A stretch of 64,000 bases of DNA from CAYFPX01 sp964519895 (GTDB lineage Bacteria; Myxococcota_A; UBA796; CAJQPC01), in the NCBI GenBank assembly GCA_964519895.1, contig CAZFLE010000023.1, positions 1-64,000 on the forward strand, written 5' to 3'. Below are positions 15,776 to 25,180 of this stretch, piece after piece. Each line of letters begins with the position of its first letter. Position 1 is the stretch's first letter. The translations under genes were made by a program, and so were the position numbers. The notes below the pieces were generated by a model. The model saw only the letters and a list, made by a program, of their open reading frames with translations. It made no database searches and had not been told where the DNA came from.

Positions 15776-18700
15776 CCCGGCGCCGTCCTGGCCTTCGAGG
15801 GGGTGATGCCGCGCCAGCCACGCGAGCAACGCCCGGGCTGTCTCCGCCCGGTCGGGGGTCGCGGCGTGTGCGACCGCGGCCTGGGCGCAGCGGTAGACGT
15901 CCCGCTCCATCAGACCGGTCTCCTCGATCAGGCCCTTGAGCTGCGCGACACCCGCGTCCAGCTCGGCGTCTGGATCCGCCGCCAGACCGGGCAGGGCCAC
16001 CGACGCCGCGAACACCCGCATGTCCTGGCGACCCAGCGCCACCAGCTCCCGGTCCAGGGTGCGAGCCCCCGCCAGGGCTGCCGCCACGTCCCCCCGAGCG
16101 ATCTGCACCATGCCCAGGTTCAGGGCAGCGACGATCGCCCGACCCCCGCCAAAGGCCCGCCAGAGCTCCATGGCCTCCCGGTAGCGCCGCTCCGCGACGT
16201 CCAGGGAGCCTCGGGCCCGGGCCACCTCGGCCAGCCCGTTCAGGATGCCCGCCAGCTTCGATGCCAGCCCCGAGCGTTCGGCCAGGGCCAGCCCGCGCAG
16301 ATAGATGCCCTCTGCCTCGGCGCTCTGTTGGGGCCACAGCTGGCCCAGGACCACGCACACCGACGACGCATTGGCGTGCTCCCCCAGCTCCACGAACAGG
16401 GCCTCGGCCTCCAACAGGTCCGCCCGCGCCTCGGCCCAGCGGGCCTGCCGCATCCGCACCAGGCCCCGGGACTCCCGACAGTTGGCGAGGTTGCCAGGCG
16501 ACGGATCCAACCGCTCCGCCCGGGCGAGCAGCTGCTCGGCGCGGCCCAGGTCGCCCCGACTCCGAGCTTCCGTGGCCGCGCACCGGTCCGCCAGCGCTCG
16601 CGCCCCGTCGGTGTCCGCCAGCTCGGCGTAGCGCCTGGCCGCCAGGGCCCCTGCGGTCGTGTCGTACCGCGCGTTCGCCAGGTGGAGCCGGGCCAATGCT
16701 TCCTCGGCGCTCGGGCCCAGGCCCCCCACGTCGCTGGCGAAGCTGGCCCGCGCCAGCAGCGCCACCGCGTCGTCCTGCCAGCCGGTGTTGGCCACGGTCG
16801 CTGCGCGCAGGACCAGCGCCAGCCGCGCCTCTTCCCAGCGGCCGAGCGCCAGCAGGTGCTCCCCCAGCTCGCGGCCGACCTTGGACGACGGCAGGGCCTG
16901 GAGCGCGGCGGCGCAGGCGGCATGGAGCGCCGGCATGGCCTGGGCCTCTCGCGCCTGGCGCAACAGGCTCTCCCGCAGGCCCGGGGCCACGAAGCGCGCC
17001 GCTCGCGTGCCCCGCATGAGTCCAGCGCGTCGGGCTGTCTCGAGGGCGGCGTCCGGCGCCCCCAGCTCCGCGGCCTCACAGGCCCGCTGCCAGGTCCGGA
17101 GCCCGAAGCCGCCGCCAAGCGCAGCAGCCAGCCTCAGGCACTGCCGCTCCGGCGCGGTGAAGGTGCTCTCCAGCCGCCCCAGCCAGGCATCGTGAAGGTG
17201 ATCGGGCATGCGCAACTCGGCCCCGTGGCGGACCTCGTAGCCCCGAGGACCCAGGACCAACTGCTCCTGGTGCACCCACTGGGCGAGCAGCTGCACCATG
17301 TACTGGGGGTTGCCGCCGCTGGCTTCGATCAGGCCCTGCTTGAGGCTGTCCGCCAGGGGCAAGAGATCGTCCACCAGGGCCTCGGACTCCTGCTCGCTCA
17401 GCGCTTGGAGCGTCACCAGCTCGGCGCCCTCGGGCCGGTTCTCCTCGCTGAGCCCAGTGGTGACCAGCACCACGGCCCGAGGCAGGCGCAGTGCCCGCTC
17501 GACCAGCTCCTCCAGCCCGTGGGCCTGGTCCAGCTCCACCACGACCGGTCCCTGGCGGCTGGCATCGACCAGCCGGGCCACGTCCTGGTCCAGGCCCGCG
17601 TCCTGGGACAGGTCCGCGTCGTTCAAGGTCGTGGCGACAGCCAGCTCGCGCACCCGCTCGCTGAACCAGGTCACGAGCCGACTCTTGCCCACGCCGTCAG
17701 CGCCGACCACGTGGATCGCCTGGGCCTGTCCGTCACCGACGGCCCGCTGCAGCGCGGCCCACAGCCGATCACGCTCGCGCTCCCGGCCCACCAGAGGCGG
17801 GCGCCGCCAGGCGAAGAGCTCGGGACCACTGCCCCGCTCCACGGCGGGGGGCGATCCGCCGGCTCGCCAGTCCGTCTCCAGACCCCGGAGAGGCCGGTCG
17901 CTGCGCGGCGCCGAACGGCCCACCAAAGCGTGGGGCGCTGGGATGTCGAGCCCGGTGGTCCAGGTCAGCGACGCCCCAGCCGGCCTGGCGGGCGCCGCCG
18001 AGATGCCGGTCGAGACCGCCGGACCCAGCGCTTCGAGCCCCTCGGCAGCCACCGCTGGGTGGTGACAGCGACCCTCGGGGTCCCGAGCCAGCATCCACCC
18101 CAGCCAGGCCTCGAGTCCAGCCGGCACTGCCACGATGGGCTGGAAGGGCCGCCGATCCCCCCGCAGGTGAGCACTCAAGACCTCGCGCACGGCGCCGCCC
18201 GGACAAGGCGGCACACCGGTCACCATCTCCCAGACCGTGCACCCCAGCGCATACAGGTCCGTCCAGGGACCCAGGGCCCCGAGCCCCGGCTGGATCTGCT
18301 CCGGCGCCATGTAGGCGGGGGTACCCGCCAGCTTGCGACCGGTCACGGGACCCGCCGCCCGGGCGATGCCGAAGTCCGCGAGCACCAGCCGCCCCTGGTG
18401 AAGCAGCAGGTTGTTGGGCTTGAGGTCCAGGTGGACCAGGCCCCGGGCGTGGGCGTGGGCCAGGGCCTCCAAGAGCTGGAGCAGCAGGGGCTCCAGCGCG
18501 GTCCAGGCCATCTGCCCCACCCGTTCCGCCAGGCTGCCCTGGTCGGCCAGGGCCATCGCCACGAAGCGGGTGTCCGGCGCCAGCTCCCCCATCACCTGGG
18601 CCGCGAGCCCCACCGGCCCGTGGTCGAAGACCCGTACCACGTGAGGGTGGTCCAGCCCGGCGATGGTCCGGACCTCGCTGTCCAGCAGCCACGTCTGGGG

Positions 18701-19807
18701 AATGTCGAGGAGCTTCACCGCTGCATCCCGACCCGTGGGCAGGTGCCGGGCCCGGTAGACGGTCCCGGTCCCGCCTGCCCCCAGAGTGCCGAGGAGCTCG
18801 AAGCGCCCCACCACGAGGGGCGCTCCTCGGGCGGCGAGCGCCCGGAGCGCCTGGGTCGTCCCTGCCGCCTGGGGTGCGTCCAGGGCCCGCCACCACGCGA
18901 GGGCCACCGCCCGACAGCGCACCGCCCGTGCCAGCTCGCCCTGGGCCTGGGCCAGCTCGGCGACCCGATCCAGTGCCCGGGCCAGATCGGGCTCCAGCAG
19001 CCGGTGGCGGCCCGTCAGCCACCGCATGCGAGCGAACGCAGCGTCGAAGGCCGGCGGCGTCCCGAGCAACAGCGGCAGCGACAGACCGAGCACACAGGCC
19101 TCGCCGACCCCCTCGGAGCGCCCGTAGTGGTCCCGCGGCTCCTCCAGCGCAGCGGCGAGGCCACCGAGATCGCCCCGCTGCAGCGCGATCAGGGCCAGGT
19201 TCAGGGCGATGAGGGCTCGCCGCGCCGGGCGGGGGTCGTCCCGCAGCGCCAGGCGGTACCAGCGCTCGGCCTGGTCCAGCCGCCCCTGGCCCCGGTGCAG
19301 CTCTCCGAGGGCGTTCTGGATGCGGACGCGCGGGTCGGCGGCCAGCAGTTCGAGGCCTTCCTCGACGCCCTCCAGGTGCCGCTCCGCGTCCTGGGTGCGC
19401 CCGGCAGCCACCAGCTGTTCGACGTGCTGGGCCAGCGCATTGCCCCGCTCGAAGGAGGACTCCGCCAGCGCGAGGGCTCGGCCGGACGCCACCAGGGCGT
19501 CCCCGAGCCGGCCGAGTCGGGCGGCCGCTGTGCTCTGCAGGACCCGGGTCCGATGCTCCTGCTCCCCGGTCAGCCCAGCCTGCATCAACACCACGTCCGC
19601 GTGGACCAGGCAGCCCGCCGAGTCCCCCAGATCCGTCAGCACGCCGGCCAGCTGCAGCCGCGTGTCGACCCGCTCGTCGTGGGACCCCGTGGCCTCCACC
19701 TTGGGCAGCGCCGCCGCGAGCAGCTCCCGGGCCAGGCCCAGCTGCCCCCCTTCGGCCAGGGCACGGGCGCGGAGCACGGTGTCTGAGGGGTCGCTCGAAG
19801 CCGGCAC
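15773..19807 (-). CDS. Ser/Thr protein kinase with flanking TPR arrays and AAA-type ATPase domain
   Basis: A 1344-residue cytoplasmic protein. Residues 1-325 are tetratricopeptide-like helices. A protein kinase domain follows (about 332-590): glycine loop LGAGGTGTVYRAR, catalytic Lys in DAAVKLL, catalytic loop HLDLKPNN (about 459; the usual Arg before Asp is Leu), DFG near 477 and APE as APEQ. From about 680 comes an AAA-type ATPase with Walker A GADGVGKS (about 706), then a long TPR-rich C-terminal half. This kinase-ATPase-TPR architecture is common in Myxococcota, but an additional TPR block ahead of the kinase is less usual. The HLD loop marks a non-RD kinase. Probably a signalling hub; targets unknown. 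Its TGA stop is supplied by the 75-bp repeat. Confidence 0.85.
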   Translation of the reverse strand: MPASSDPSDTVLRARALAEGGQLGLARELLAAALPKVEATGSHDERVDTRLQLAGVLTDLGDSAGCLVHADVVLMQAGLTGEQEHRTRVLQSTAAARLGRLGDALVASGRALALAESSFERGNALAQHVEQLVAAGRTQDAERHLEGVEEGLELLAADPRVRIQNALGELHRGQGRLDQAERWYRLALRDDPRPARRALIALNLALIALQRGDLGGLAAALEEPRDHYGRSEGVGEACVLGLSLPLLLGTPPAFDAAFARMRWLTGRHRLLEPDLARALDRVAELAQAQGELARAVRCRAVALAWWRALDAPQAAGTTQALRALAARGAPLVVGRFELLGTLGAGGTGTVYRARHLPTGRDAAVKLLDIPQTWLLDSEVRTIAGLDHPHVVRVFDHGPVGLAAQVMGELAPDTRFVAMALADQGSLAERVGQMAWTALEPLLLQLLEALAHAHARGLVHLDLKPNNLLLHQGRLVLADFGIARAAGPVTGRKLAGTPAYMAPEQIQPGLGALGPWTDLYALGCTVWEMVTGVPPCPGGAVREVLSAHLRGDRRPFQPIVAVPAGLEAWLGWMLARDPEGRCHHPAVAAEGLEALGPAVSTGISAAPARPAGASLTWTTGLDIPAPHALVGRSAPRSDRPLRGLETDWRAGGSPPAVERGSGPELFAWRRPPLVGRERERDRLWAALQRAVGDGQAQAIHVVGADGVGKSRLVTWFSERVRELAVATTLNDADLSQDAGLDQDVARLVDASRQGPVVVELDQAHGLEELVERALRLPRAVVLVTTGLSEENRPEGAELVTLQALSEQESEALVDDLLPLADSLKQGLIEASGGNPQYMVQLLAQWVHQEQLVLGPRGYEVRHGAELRMPDHLHDAWLGRLESTFTAPERQCLRLAAALGGGFGLRTWQRACEAAELGAPDAALETARRAGLMRGTRAARFVAPGLRESLLRQAREAQAMPALHAACAAALQALPSSKVGRELGEHLLALGRWEEARLALVLRAATVANTGWQDDAVALLARASFASDVGGLGPSAEEALARLHLANARYDTTAGALAARRYAELADTDGARALADRCAATEARSRGDLGRAEQLLARAERLDPSPGNLANCRESRGLVRMRQARWAEARADLLEAEALFVELGEHANASSVCVVLGQLWPQQSAEAEGIYLRGLALAERSGLASKLAGILNGLAEVARARGSLDVAERRYREAMELWRAFGGGRAIVAALNLGMVQIARGDVAAALAGARTLDRELVALGRQDMRVFAASVALPGLAADPDAELDAGVAQLKGLIEETGLMERDVYRCAQAAVAHAATPDRAETARALLAWLARHHPLEGQDGAG

Positions 19808-19839
19808 CCCCTGATTCTATGCCGCGATAGACGTGCCCC

Positions 19840-21600
19840 ATGACAGCGCAGACCTCGCAAGACGTGACCATCCTGGGCGGTGGCCTGGCCGGCCTCACCC
19901 TGGCCCGGCAGCTCAGCCTGGCCCGGCCCGGCACGCGGATCCTGATCGCCGAGGCGTCGGCGCACCCACCGCCCACCGCCGCCCACAAGGTCGGCGAGTC
20001 CTGCGTCGAGATCGGGGGCGGCTGGCTCCACGACACCCTGGAGCTGGCGGACCACCTGAACAGCTGCCAGTTGCCCAAGCTCGGACTGCGCTTCTTCCTG
20101 CCGGGACGGGGCAAGGACGACATCAGCCAGCGGCTCGAGATGGGCCCGATCCGCAAGCGCATCCCGGTGCCCTTCAACGGGCTCTTGTTGCCCTCCTACC
20201 AGCTCGACCGCGGGCGGCTGGAGACCTTCCTGGCCCAGGACCTGCCCCCCGAGGTGCAATTCCTCGACCGCTGCAAGGCGACCGCCATCGAGCTGGCCGA
20301 CGGCCCCGACGCCCTCCACCAGGTCCAGCTGGACCATCGGGGCGAGACCCGGACCGTGCAGACCCGCTGGGTCATCGACGGCACCGGCCGGCGGGCCCTG
20401 CTGCGCAAGCAGCTCGGCCTGGGACGGCCATCCCGCCACAAGGCCAGCGCCGTGTGGTTCCGCTTTGCAGGCCGGGTCAAGCCCGACACCTGGTCCCAGG
20501 ACCCCGAGTGGACCGGCCGCATGGCCCAGGCCATCCGCTGGCAGTCCACCACCCACCTCATGGACCGGGGCTACTGGGTCTGGTTCATCCCCCTGCCATC
20601 GAACCACATGTCCGTGGGCATCGTGATCGACGACAAGGTGCACGACCTGTCCGACATCGCCGACTTCGAGCGGGCCATGGCCTGGCTGGACCGTCACGAG
20701 GCCCAGGCCGCCGAGCAGATCCGGCGCGCCCTGGGCGATGCGCAGCCCCTGGACTTCCACACCCGCCGGCAGTACCCGAGCGAGGTCACCCAGACCTTCT
20801 CGGCCGATCGCTGGGGCCTGACCGGCGACGCCGGCTGCTTCGTGGACCCGTTCTACTCGCCCGGCACCGACTTCATCGGGATCACGAATTCCTTCCACAC
20901 GGACCTGATCACCCGGGACCTCGACGGCCAGGACATCCGCGACCGCGCAGCCCGCAGCGAGCACTACTACCAGATCGTCTACGAGCAGTTCCTGCGCGTC
21001 TACCACGACGCCTACCCGCTGATGGGCAACAGCCAGGTCATGGCCGCCAAGCTGGCCTTCGACTCGGCGTTCTACTGGGGCTGGGCCACGCTCTTGTTCC
21101 GCAACGGCGGCCTGACGGACCCGGACTTCATGGACACGATCCCGGACCAGGTCGCCCGCATGATCGATGTCCAGGCCGCGATGCAGCGGACCCTGCGCCA
21201 GTGGGCCGAGCGCGAGGACCCGCCCCTGCAGAGCGGCATGATCGACCAGTTCGAGATCACCACCCTGTGGCGGCTCTACGTGTCCCTGATCCGCCGGGTG
21301 GACGCCGACACGCTGCGCTACCGGGTGACCAAGAACCTGGACATCATCGAGGCGATGAGCGAGGTCATCTTTCGCCGGGCCGCCAGAGACTTCCCCAGGG
21401 TGCAACAGGCCGAGCGCCTCAACGCCCGGGCGTTCTCGCTGGACCCGTCTCGCTGGGACGCCGACGGCCTCTTCGACGGTCCCGAGCGCACCCCCGAGTA
21501 CGAGCGGGTGCGCGATGAGATGCAGGCCCTGTGGATCGACGGCTCGCTGGATCGGATCCAGCCGGCGCCTCAGTCCGGGCGCTCCGCAGCGGGCCTGTAG
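19840..21600 (+). CDS. Flavin-dependent halogenase-like FAD monooxygenase
   Basis: A 586-residue flavoprotein. The FAD-binding Rossmann motif is GGGLAGLTLA near residues 13-22. The tryptophan-halogenase family motif WxWxIP is present as WVWFIP near residue 246, and a second FAD motif reads GDAGCFVDPFYSPGTDF. KVGES near residue 50 is in the early conserved segment of the family. Such enzymes make a flavin hydroperoxide that either halogenates an aromatic ring via HOCl and a Lys, or simply hydroxylates it; which applies here cannot be told. The convergent gene (31-bp overlap of 3' ends) encodes an acyltransferase, a pairing also found in aryl-polyene and flexirubin pigment clusters, but no ketosynthase is near. 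Confidence 0.75.
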   Translation: MTAQTSQDVTILGGGLAGLTLARQLSLARPGTRILIAEASAHPPPTAAHKVGESCVEIGGGWLHDTLELADHLNSCQLPKLGLRFFLPGRGKDDISQRLEMGPIRKRIPVPFNGLLLPSYQLDRGRLETFLAQDLPPEVQFLDRCKATAIELADGPDALHQVQLDHRGETRTVQTRWVIDGTGRRALLRKQLGLGRPSRHKASAVWFRFAGRVKPDTWSQDPEWTGRMAQAIRWQSTTHLMDRGYWVWFIPLPSNHMSVGIVIDDKVHDLSDIADFERAMAWLDRHEAQAAEQIRRALGDAQPLDFHTRRQYPSEVTQTFSADRWGLTGDAGCFVDPFYSPGTDFIGITNSFHTDLITRDLDGQDIRDRAARSEHYYQIVYEQFLRVYHDAYPLMGNSQVMAAKLAFDSAFYWGWATLLFRNGGLTDPDFMDTIPDQVARMIDVQAAMQRTLRQWAEREDPPLQSGMIDQFEITTLWRLYVSLIRRVDADTLRYRVTKNLDIIEAMSEVIFRRAARDFPRVQQAERLNARAFSLDPSRWDADGLFDGPERTPEYERVRDEMQALWIDGSLDRIQPAPQSGRSAAGL

Positions 21601-22544
21601 CTCTCGGCGGCCCGGCGGGCGCCGTCCTCGTCCCAGACGTCGTAGAAGTTGTAGAACTGGTAGGGGTAGCGGCGGACCCAGCCCTCGAGTCGCGCGGCAA
21701 ATGCCCGCACGTGGACCGCGAGCTCTTCGTTGCGCTGGCGGCGGTCCTGGATCTGGACGTCGACGGGATCGCTCACGAGCAGCCGGTAGGTGAAGGGGCC
21801 CTCCTTGAAGCAGGTCAAGAGCACCACCGGCACCCGGGCCAAGCTGGCCACCAGCCAGGGGCCCAAGGGCAGGGAAACGTCGTCCCCCAAGAACGGCGCC
21901 CTCACGATGCGGTCGTCGACGGGGCGATCGGCCAGGAAGGCGGCTACAGCGCCATCTCGGAGGGCCCGGATGACCTTCAGCGACGCCATGTCCTTGCCGG
22001 CGTTCAGGGAGATGATCGAAGGCGCGTGCGGGCTCTCGAGCCCTTCGACCACCTGCACGTAGGGGTCGTCCTTGGACACGTAGCGCACGATGTGCACGCG
22101 CTTGTCGACCGCGCTCAGGCCGTGCATGGCCGCGCCGATCAGCTCCGGGTTGCCGCAGTGGGTGGTGAGCACGACGAAGCCGCCCTGGCCCACCAGCAGG
22201 TCCTGGAGGGCCGCGGTGTTCTCGCGCCGAATCCGAAAGGCCTTGCCCCCGCGGTCCAGCGCCACGAACCGGTCCACGATGCACAGGGAGTAGTTGAAGA
22301 AGGTCCGGTAGATCCGGACCAGCCGCAGCCACCGCGGGTCGTGGGGAAAGACCCGGTCCAGGTAGGCCTCGAGCCCATGGCGGGCGTCGGAGGAGCGCAG
22401 GGTGTAGACGGCCGTGGTGACGAGCATCGAGACGTAGAGTGGGAGCCGCCCGAACACGCGCAGGAAGCCCAGGTAGATGCGCCACATGCGGACCGTGGCG
22501 CGGCCACGGACTCGGTAGGTCTGATCGTCTACAGGCTCGGCCAT
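21570..22544 (-). CDS. LpxL/HtrB-type lysophospholipid acyltransferase family protein
   Basis: About 324 residues starting at the ATG at 22542-22544 (MAEPVDDQTYRVRG); an upstream ATG would add 18 residues. A hydrophobic N-terminal segment (about 15-45) suggests inner-membrane attachment. The acyltransferase signature is VVLTTHCGNPELIG, matching the H-x4-E/D block of the lipid A late acyltransferase group (usual HxGNWE). FLADRPVDD and PFLGDDVSLPLGPWLVA match the later conserved blocks of that family. It would transfer a fatty acyl group to a lipid or a secondary-metabolite head group on the cytoplasmic face. Its 3' end overlaps the halogenase-like gene by 31 bp in antiparallel orientation. Confidence 0.75.
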   Translation of the reverse strand: MAEPVDDQTYRVRGRATVRMWRIYLGFLRVFGRLPLYVSMLVTTAVYTLRSSDARHGLEAYLDRVFPHDPRWLRLVRIYRTFFNYSLCIVDRFVALDRGGKAFRIRRENTAALQDLLVGQGGFVVLTTHCGNPELIGAAMHGLSAVDKRVHIVRYVSKDDPYVQVVEGLESPHAPSIISLNAGKDMASLKVIRALRDGAVAAFLADRPVDDRIVRAPFLGDDVSLPLGPWLVASLARVPVVLLTCFKEGPFTYRLLVSDPVDVQIQDRRQRNEELAVHVRAFAARLEGWVRRYPYQFYNFYDVWDEDGARRAAESYRPAAERPD

Positions 22545-22566
22545 CGAGGCTGCTGATAGCGCGGCG

Positions 22567-24414
22567 TCAGCGGCGGGCCACCGTGATGGTCTCTCCACTC
22601 AGCGATCCTGCGATCGCGATCAGCCCCAGCAGCTCCTGGTCCCGCTTCTCCTGGGTCACCGCGTCGGCCGCGAGCCGGTAGACGTCGGACAGGCTCAGCT
22701 CCTGGGCGTAGCGGGACCCCCGCAACACCTCGGCGAAGCCCGCCACGGCCACCGCCTTGCGGAAGCCGGGCGAGGCCTCGGACAGCTCGGCCCGCACCTG
22801 GCTGGTGTCCAGGACCGTCGCCCACTCCCGGGCCGGCTTGTCCGGGCCAGGAGCCCGCGCCCGCACCCGCACCGTCGCGAGCTCAGTGGCCCCATCGTCG
22901 GCGAGGATCAGCTCATAGAGTGCCGTGACCTGGTGGCCGCTGCCCAGCTCACCGGCATCGACCGCGTCGTTGCGGAAGTCCCGGTCCGCCACGTCGCGGT
23001 TCTCGTAGCCAACCAGGCGGTAGCTGTGCACAGCGCTGGGGTTGAACTCGACCTGGAGCTTCACGTCCTTGGCGATGGTGCGCAGGGTGCCGGTGAGCTC
23101 GCCAGAGAAGCGGTGGCGCGCCTCTGCGGCCGAGTCGATGTAGAAGGCCGCGCCGTCGCCCTTGTCGGCGAGCTGCTCCATCAGGGTGTCGTTGTAGTTG
23201 CCCTGGCCGAAGCCCACGGTGGTCAGCGTGACCCCGTTGGCCGCGTGCTCCTCGATGCGGTTCAGGATGGCGGTGTGGGAGGTGTCGCCGACGTTGGCGT
23301 CTCCGTCGCTCAGCACGATCACCCGGTTCTCGTGGCCCTCGACATAGACCGCCCGGGCGAGCTGGTAGGCCAGGTCCACGCCGGATCCCATGTCGGTGGA
23401 GCCACCGGCGCCCAGCCCGCTGATGACCTCGTGGAGCCGATCGGACCGCCCAGCAGACGTGGGCTCTAGCAGCACCTCGGTGGCCCCGGCATAGGTCACG
23501 ACCGCGACCGTGTCGTCGTCGCCCAGGTTCGCCACGAGGGTGTGGAGCGCCGTCTTGACCAAGGGCAGCTTGCGCGCGGAGGACATCGAGCCGGACACGT
23601 CGACCAGGAAGGTCAGGTGCACGGGCGGCGCGTCGGCCACGTCGATCTCCTCGCCCTTGACCCCCACCCGCAACAGCGTGCGGCCGGCCGTCCAGGGGTG
23701 GGGGGCGGCCTCGAGATGCACAGCAAAGGGCGCGTCGTCGGTGGGGGTGGCGTAGCCGTAGTCCTGGGCGTTCACGAACTCCTCGACCCGCACAGACGAG
23801 GGGACGGGGAGCACGCCTGCGTTCAGGCGCCCTCGGGCCTGGGTGTAGCTGGCGGTGTCCACGTCGGCGGCAAAGGTGCTGTGGCGGTCCGTCGCGGTCA
23901 GCGTGAAGGGGTTGGTGCCGTGGTCCTGGTGGCGGTCGCGGGGCTGTTCCTGCTTCTCGGCCACGGTCGGACGCGCTGTGCCCTTGGCCGCGGTCAGGCC
24001 CTGGGGGCGCTTCTCCAAGGCGCTCCTGCGCACGGACAGATCGCCGACAGCCCCGCCGCCGGTGCCCGAGCCCCGGCTCGACAGTCCACCGTTGCCGGAG
24101 ACCTCGTTGTCGCCGACATAGCCGACCGACTCGAGGCTTTCCCGGACGGACCGGCGGAGCTTGGCGTCCTTCTTGCCCGCGCGACCCTCCTCGCGCTTGG
24201 CCCGTTCACCCTCACCCTCGCCGCCGGCGTCGCCGTCGAGCAGGATCTTCGTGAAGCGATCCGGCGTGGAGTCGAAGCTGTAGACCGACGGCAGCACCGG
24301 GGAGCTGTCCAGGGCCCCGGCCATGAAGGCGAACACCGTCGTGCCCAGCACGCCGAGCGCGCTGATGCCGACCAGCAGGGGAATGACGGGGAGGCGGCGG
24401 GAGGACTTGGCCAT
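22567..24414 (-). CDS. Membrane-anchored von Willebrand factor A domain protein (YfbK-like)
   Basis: The start at 24412-24414 has an AGGAG box seven bases upstream and gives 615 residues. One transmembrane segment lies near residues 9-30 (VIPLLVGISALGVLGTTVFAF), then a charged Gly/Lys/Glu-rich linker, then a von Willebrand-type module. Conserved parts are FAADVDTASYTQARGRLN, SVRVEEFVNAQDYGY and the MIDAS motif DVSGSMSSARK near residue 272, with GSTDMGSGV supplying the Thr. The C-terminal part resembles the DUF3520 segment of YfbK. MIDAS proteins bind divalent metal and protein ligands at the envelope. No partner ATPase (MoxR) or channel is nearby, so its role is open. Confidence 0.8.
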   Translation of the reverse strand: MAKSSRRLPVIPLLVGISALGVLGTTVFAFMAGALDSSPVLPSVYSFDSTPDRFTKILLDGDAGGEGEGERAKREEGRAGKKDAKLRRSVRESLESVGYVGDNEVSGNGGLSSRGSGTGGGAVGDLSVRRSALEKRPQGLTAAKGTARPTVAEKQEQPRDRHQDHGTNPFTLTATDRHSTFAADVDTASYTQARGRLNAGVLPVPSSVRVEEFVNAQDYGYATPTDDAPFAVHLEAAPHPWTAGRTLLRVGVKGEEIDVADAPPVHLTFLVDVSGSMSSARKLPLVKTALHTLVANLGDDDTVAVVTYAGATEVLLEPTSAGRSDRLHEVISGLGAGGSTDMGSGVDLAYQLARAVYVEGHENRVIVLSDGDANVGDTSHTAILNRIEEHAANGVTLTTVGFGQGNYNDTLMEQLADKGDGAAFYIDSAAEARHRFSGELTGTLRTIAKDVKLQVEFNPSAVHSYRLVGYENRDVADRDFRNDAVDAGELGSGHQVTALYELILADDGATELATVRVRARAPGPDKPAREWATVLDTSQVRAELSEASPGFRKAVAVAGFAEVLRGSRYAQELSLSDVYRLAADAVTQEKRDQELLGLIAIAGSLSGETITVARR

Positions 24415-24559
24415 CTTGAGCTCCTGGGGGTGCTCGCTGAGACCACAGATGTCGCGACCGGGTTCCCGCCGTCCCGGACTGTCACCCCCTGTCCCGACCC
24501 TGCGATCCGGCCCTGCGCCTGTGGTGAGGTGACCCATCAAAACCCCTCAGGGAGCAGTC

Positions 24560-25144
24560 ATGTCGACCCCCGCATCCGCCCTCCGCCTCTCCTGGTTCAT
24601 CGCCCTGCTGCTGACGGGCTGCGGTCCCGCGGACCAGGCCACCCCCGAGACCGATGCCGCCGACGACCCGGTGCAGTCCAGCCTGAACGACCTGAGCGAG
24701 CGGCCCGGCGCCCCCGACGCCGAGGCCGAGTTCGACCTGGGCGGCAAGGAAGACGCCGGTCCCAGCTGCGCCTATGGGGCGCACGTGGTGATCGGCGAAG
24801 GGGGCACGGACATCTACGACCTAGGCCACCTGGACAACGACGGCCTGTGCATGATCGAGACCACGACCTGTGACGCCCCCGACGCCAACGCCCAGACCTA
24901 CAAGGTCTCCTTCGGCCAGGACGGACCGGTGGCGCTGGACGTGGACTGGGGCACCGACCACTTCCTGTCCATCGCGGTGTTCGACGAGACCGGTGTGTCG
25001 ATCCTGGACGGGCCGAGCCTGACCCTGGACGCCCAGATCGACGACGCCTACTACCTGGAGATCGGCTGCGAGGGCGACGCGAGCCCGGTGACCTACAGCC
25101 TGACCCTGACGCTGGACGCGTCGGACCTGGCGCCGGTGTTGTAG
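24560..25144 (+). CDS. Exported lipoprotein, unknown function
   Basis: A 194-residue product with an AGGGAG box before its ATG. The signal peptide has a single Arg and ends in the lipobox LTGC near residue 21, followed by an acidic linker. The globular part is a strand-rich domain of about 120 residues with Cys pairs (SCAYGAHVV, GLCMIETTTCDAP, LEIGCEGDA) and looks like a small beta-sandwich (YKVSFGQDGPVALDVDWG). It resembles the pre-peptidase C-terminal type of domain in shape, but I cannot assign it. Divergent from the VWA gene; the 145 bp between the starts must hold both promoters. Confidence 0.6.
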   Translation: MSTPASALRLSWFIALLLTGCGPADQATPETDAADDPVQSSLNDLSERPGAPDAEAEFDLGGKEDAGPSCAYGAHVVIGEGGTDIYDLGHLDNDGLCMIETTTCDAPDANAQTYKVSFGQDGPVALDVDWGTDHFLSIAVFDETGVSILDGPSLTLDAQIDDAYYLEIGCEGDASPVTYSLTLTLDASDLAPVL

Positions 25145-25180
25145 GGCTACACTCGCGCCCGGACCCGAGCCGGTGGCGAC

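Noticed and set aside
13650..16583. Long open frame of 977 codons on the minus strand across arsS and arsM
   Set aside because: It is antisense to two well-recognised genes and crosses the 75-bp repeat; composition is that of a shadow frame in GC-rich DNA.
15803..19786. Plus-strand frame of 1327 codons opposite the kinase gene
   Set aside because: It is an antisense shadow: Gln/Arg/His-rich, no domain, while the minus strand has intact kinase, ATPase and TPR motifs.
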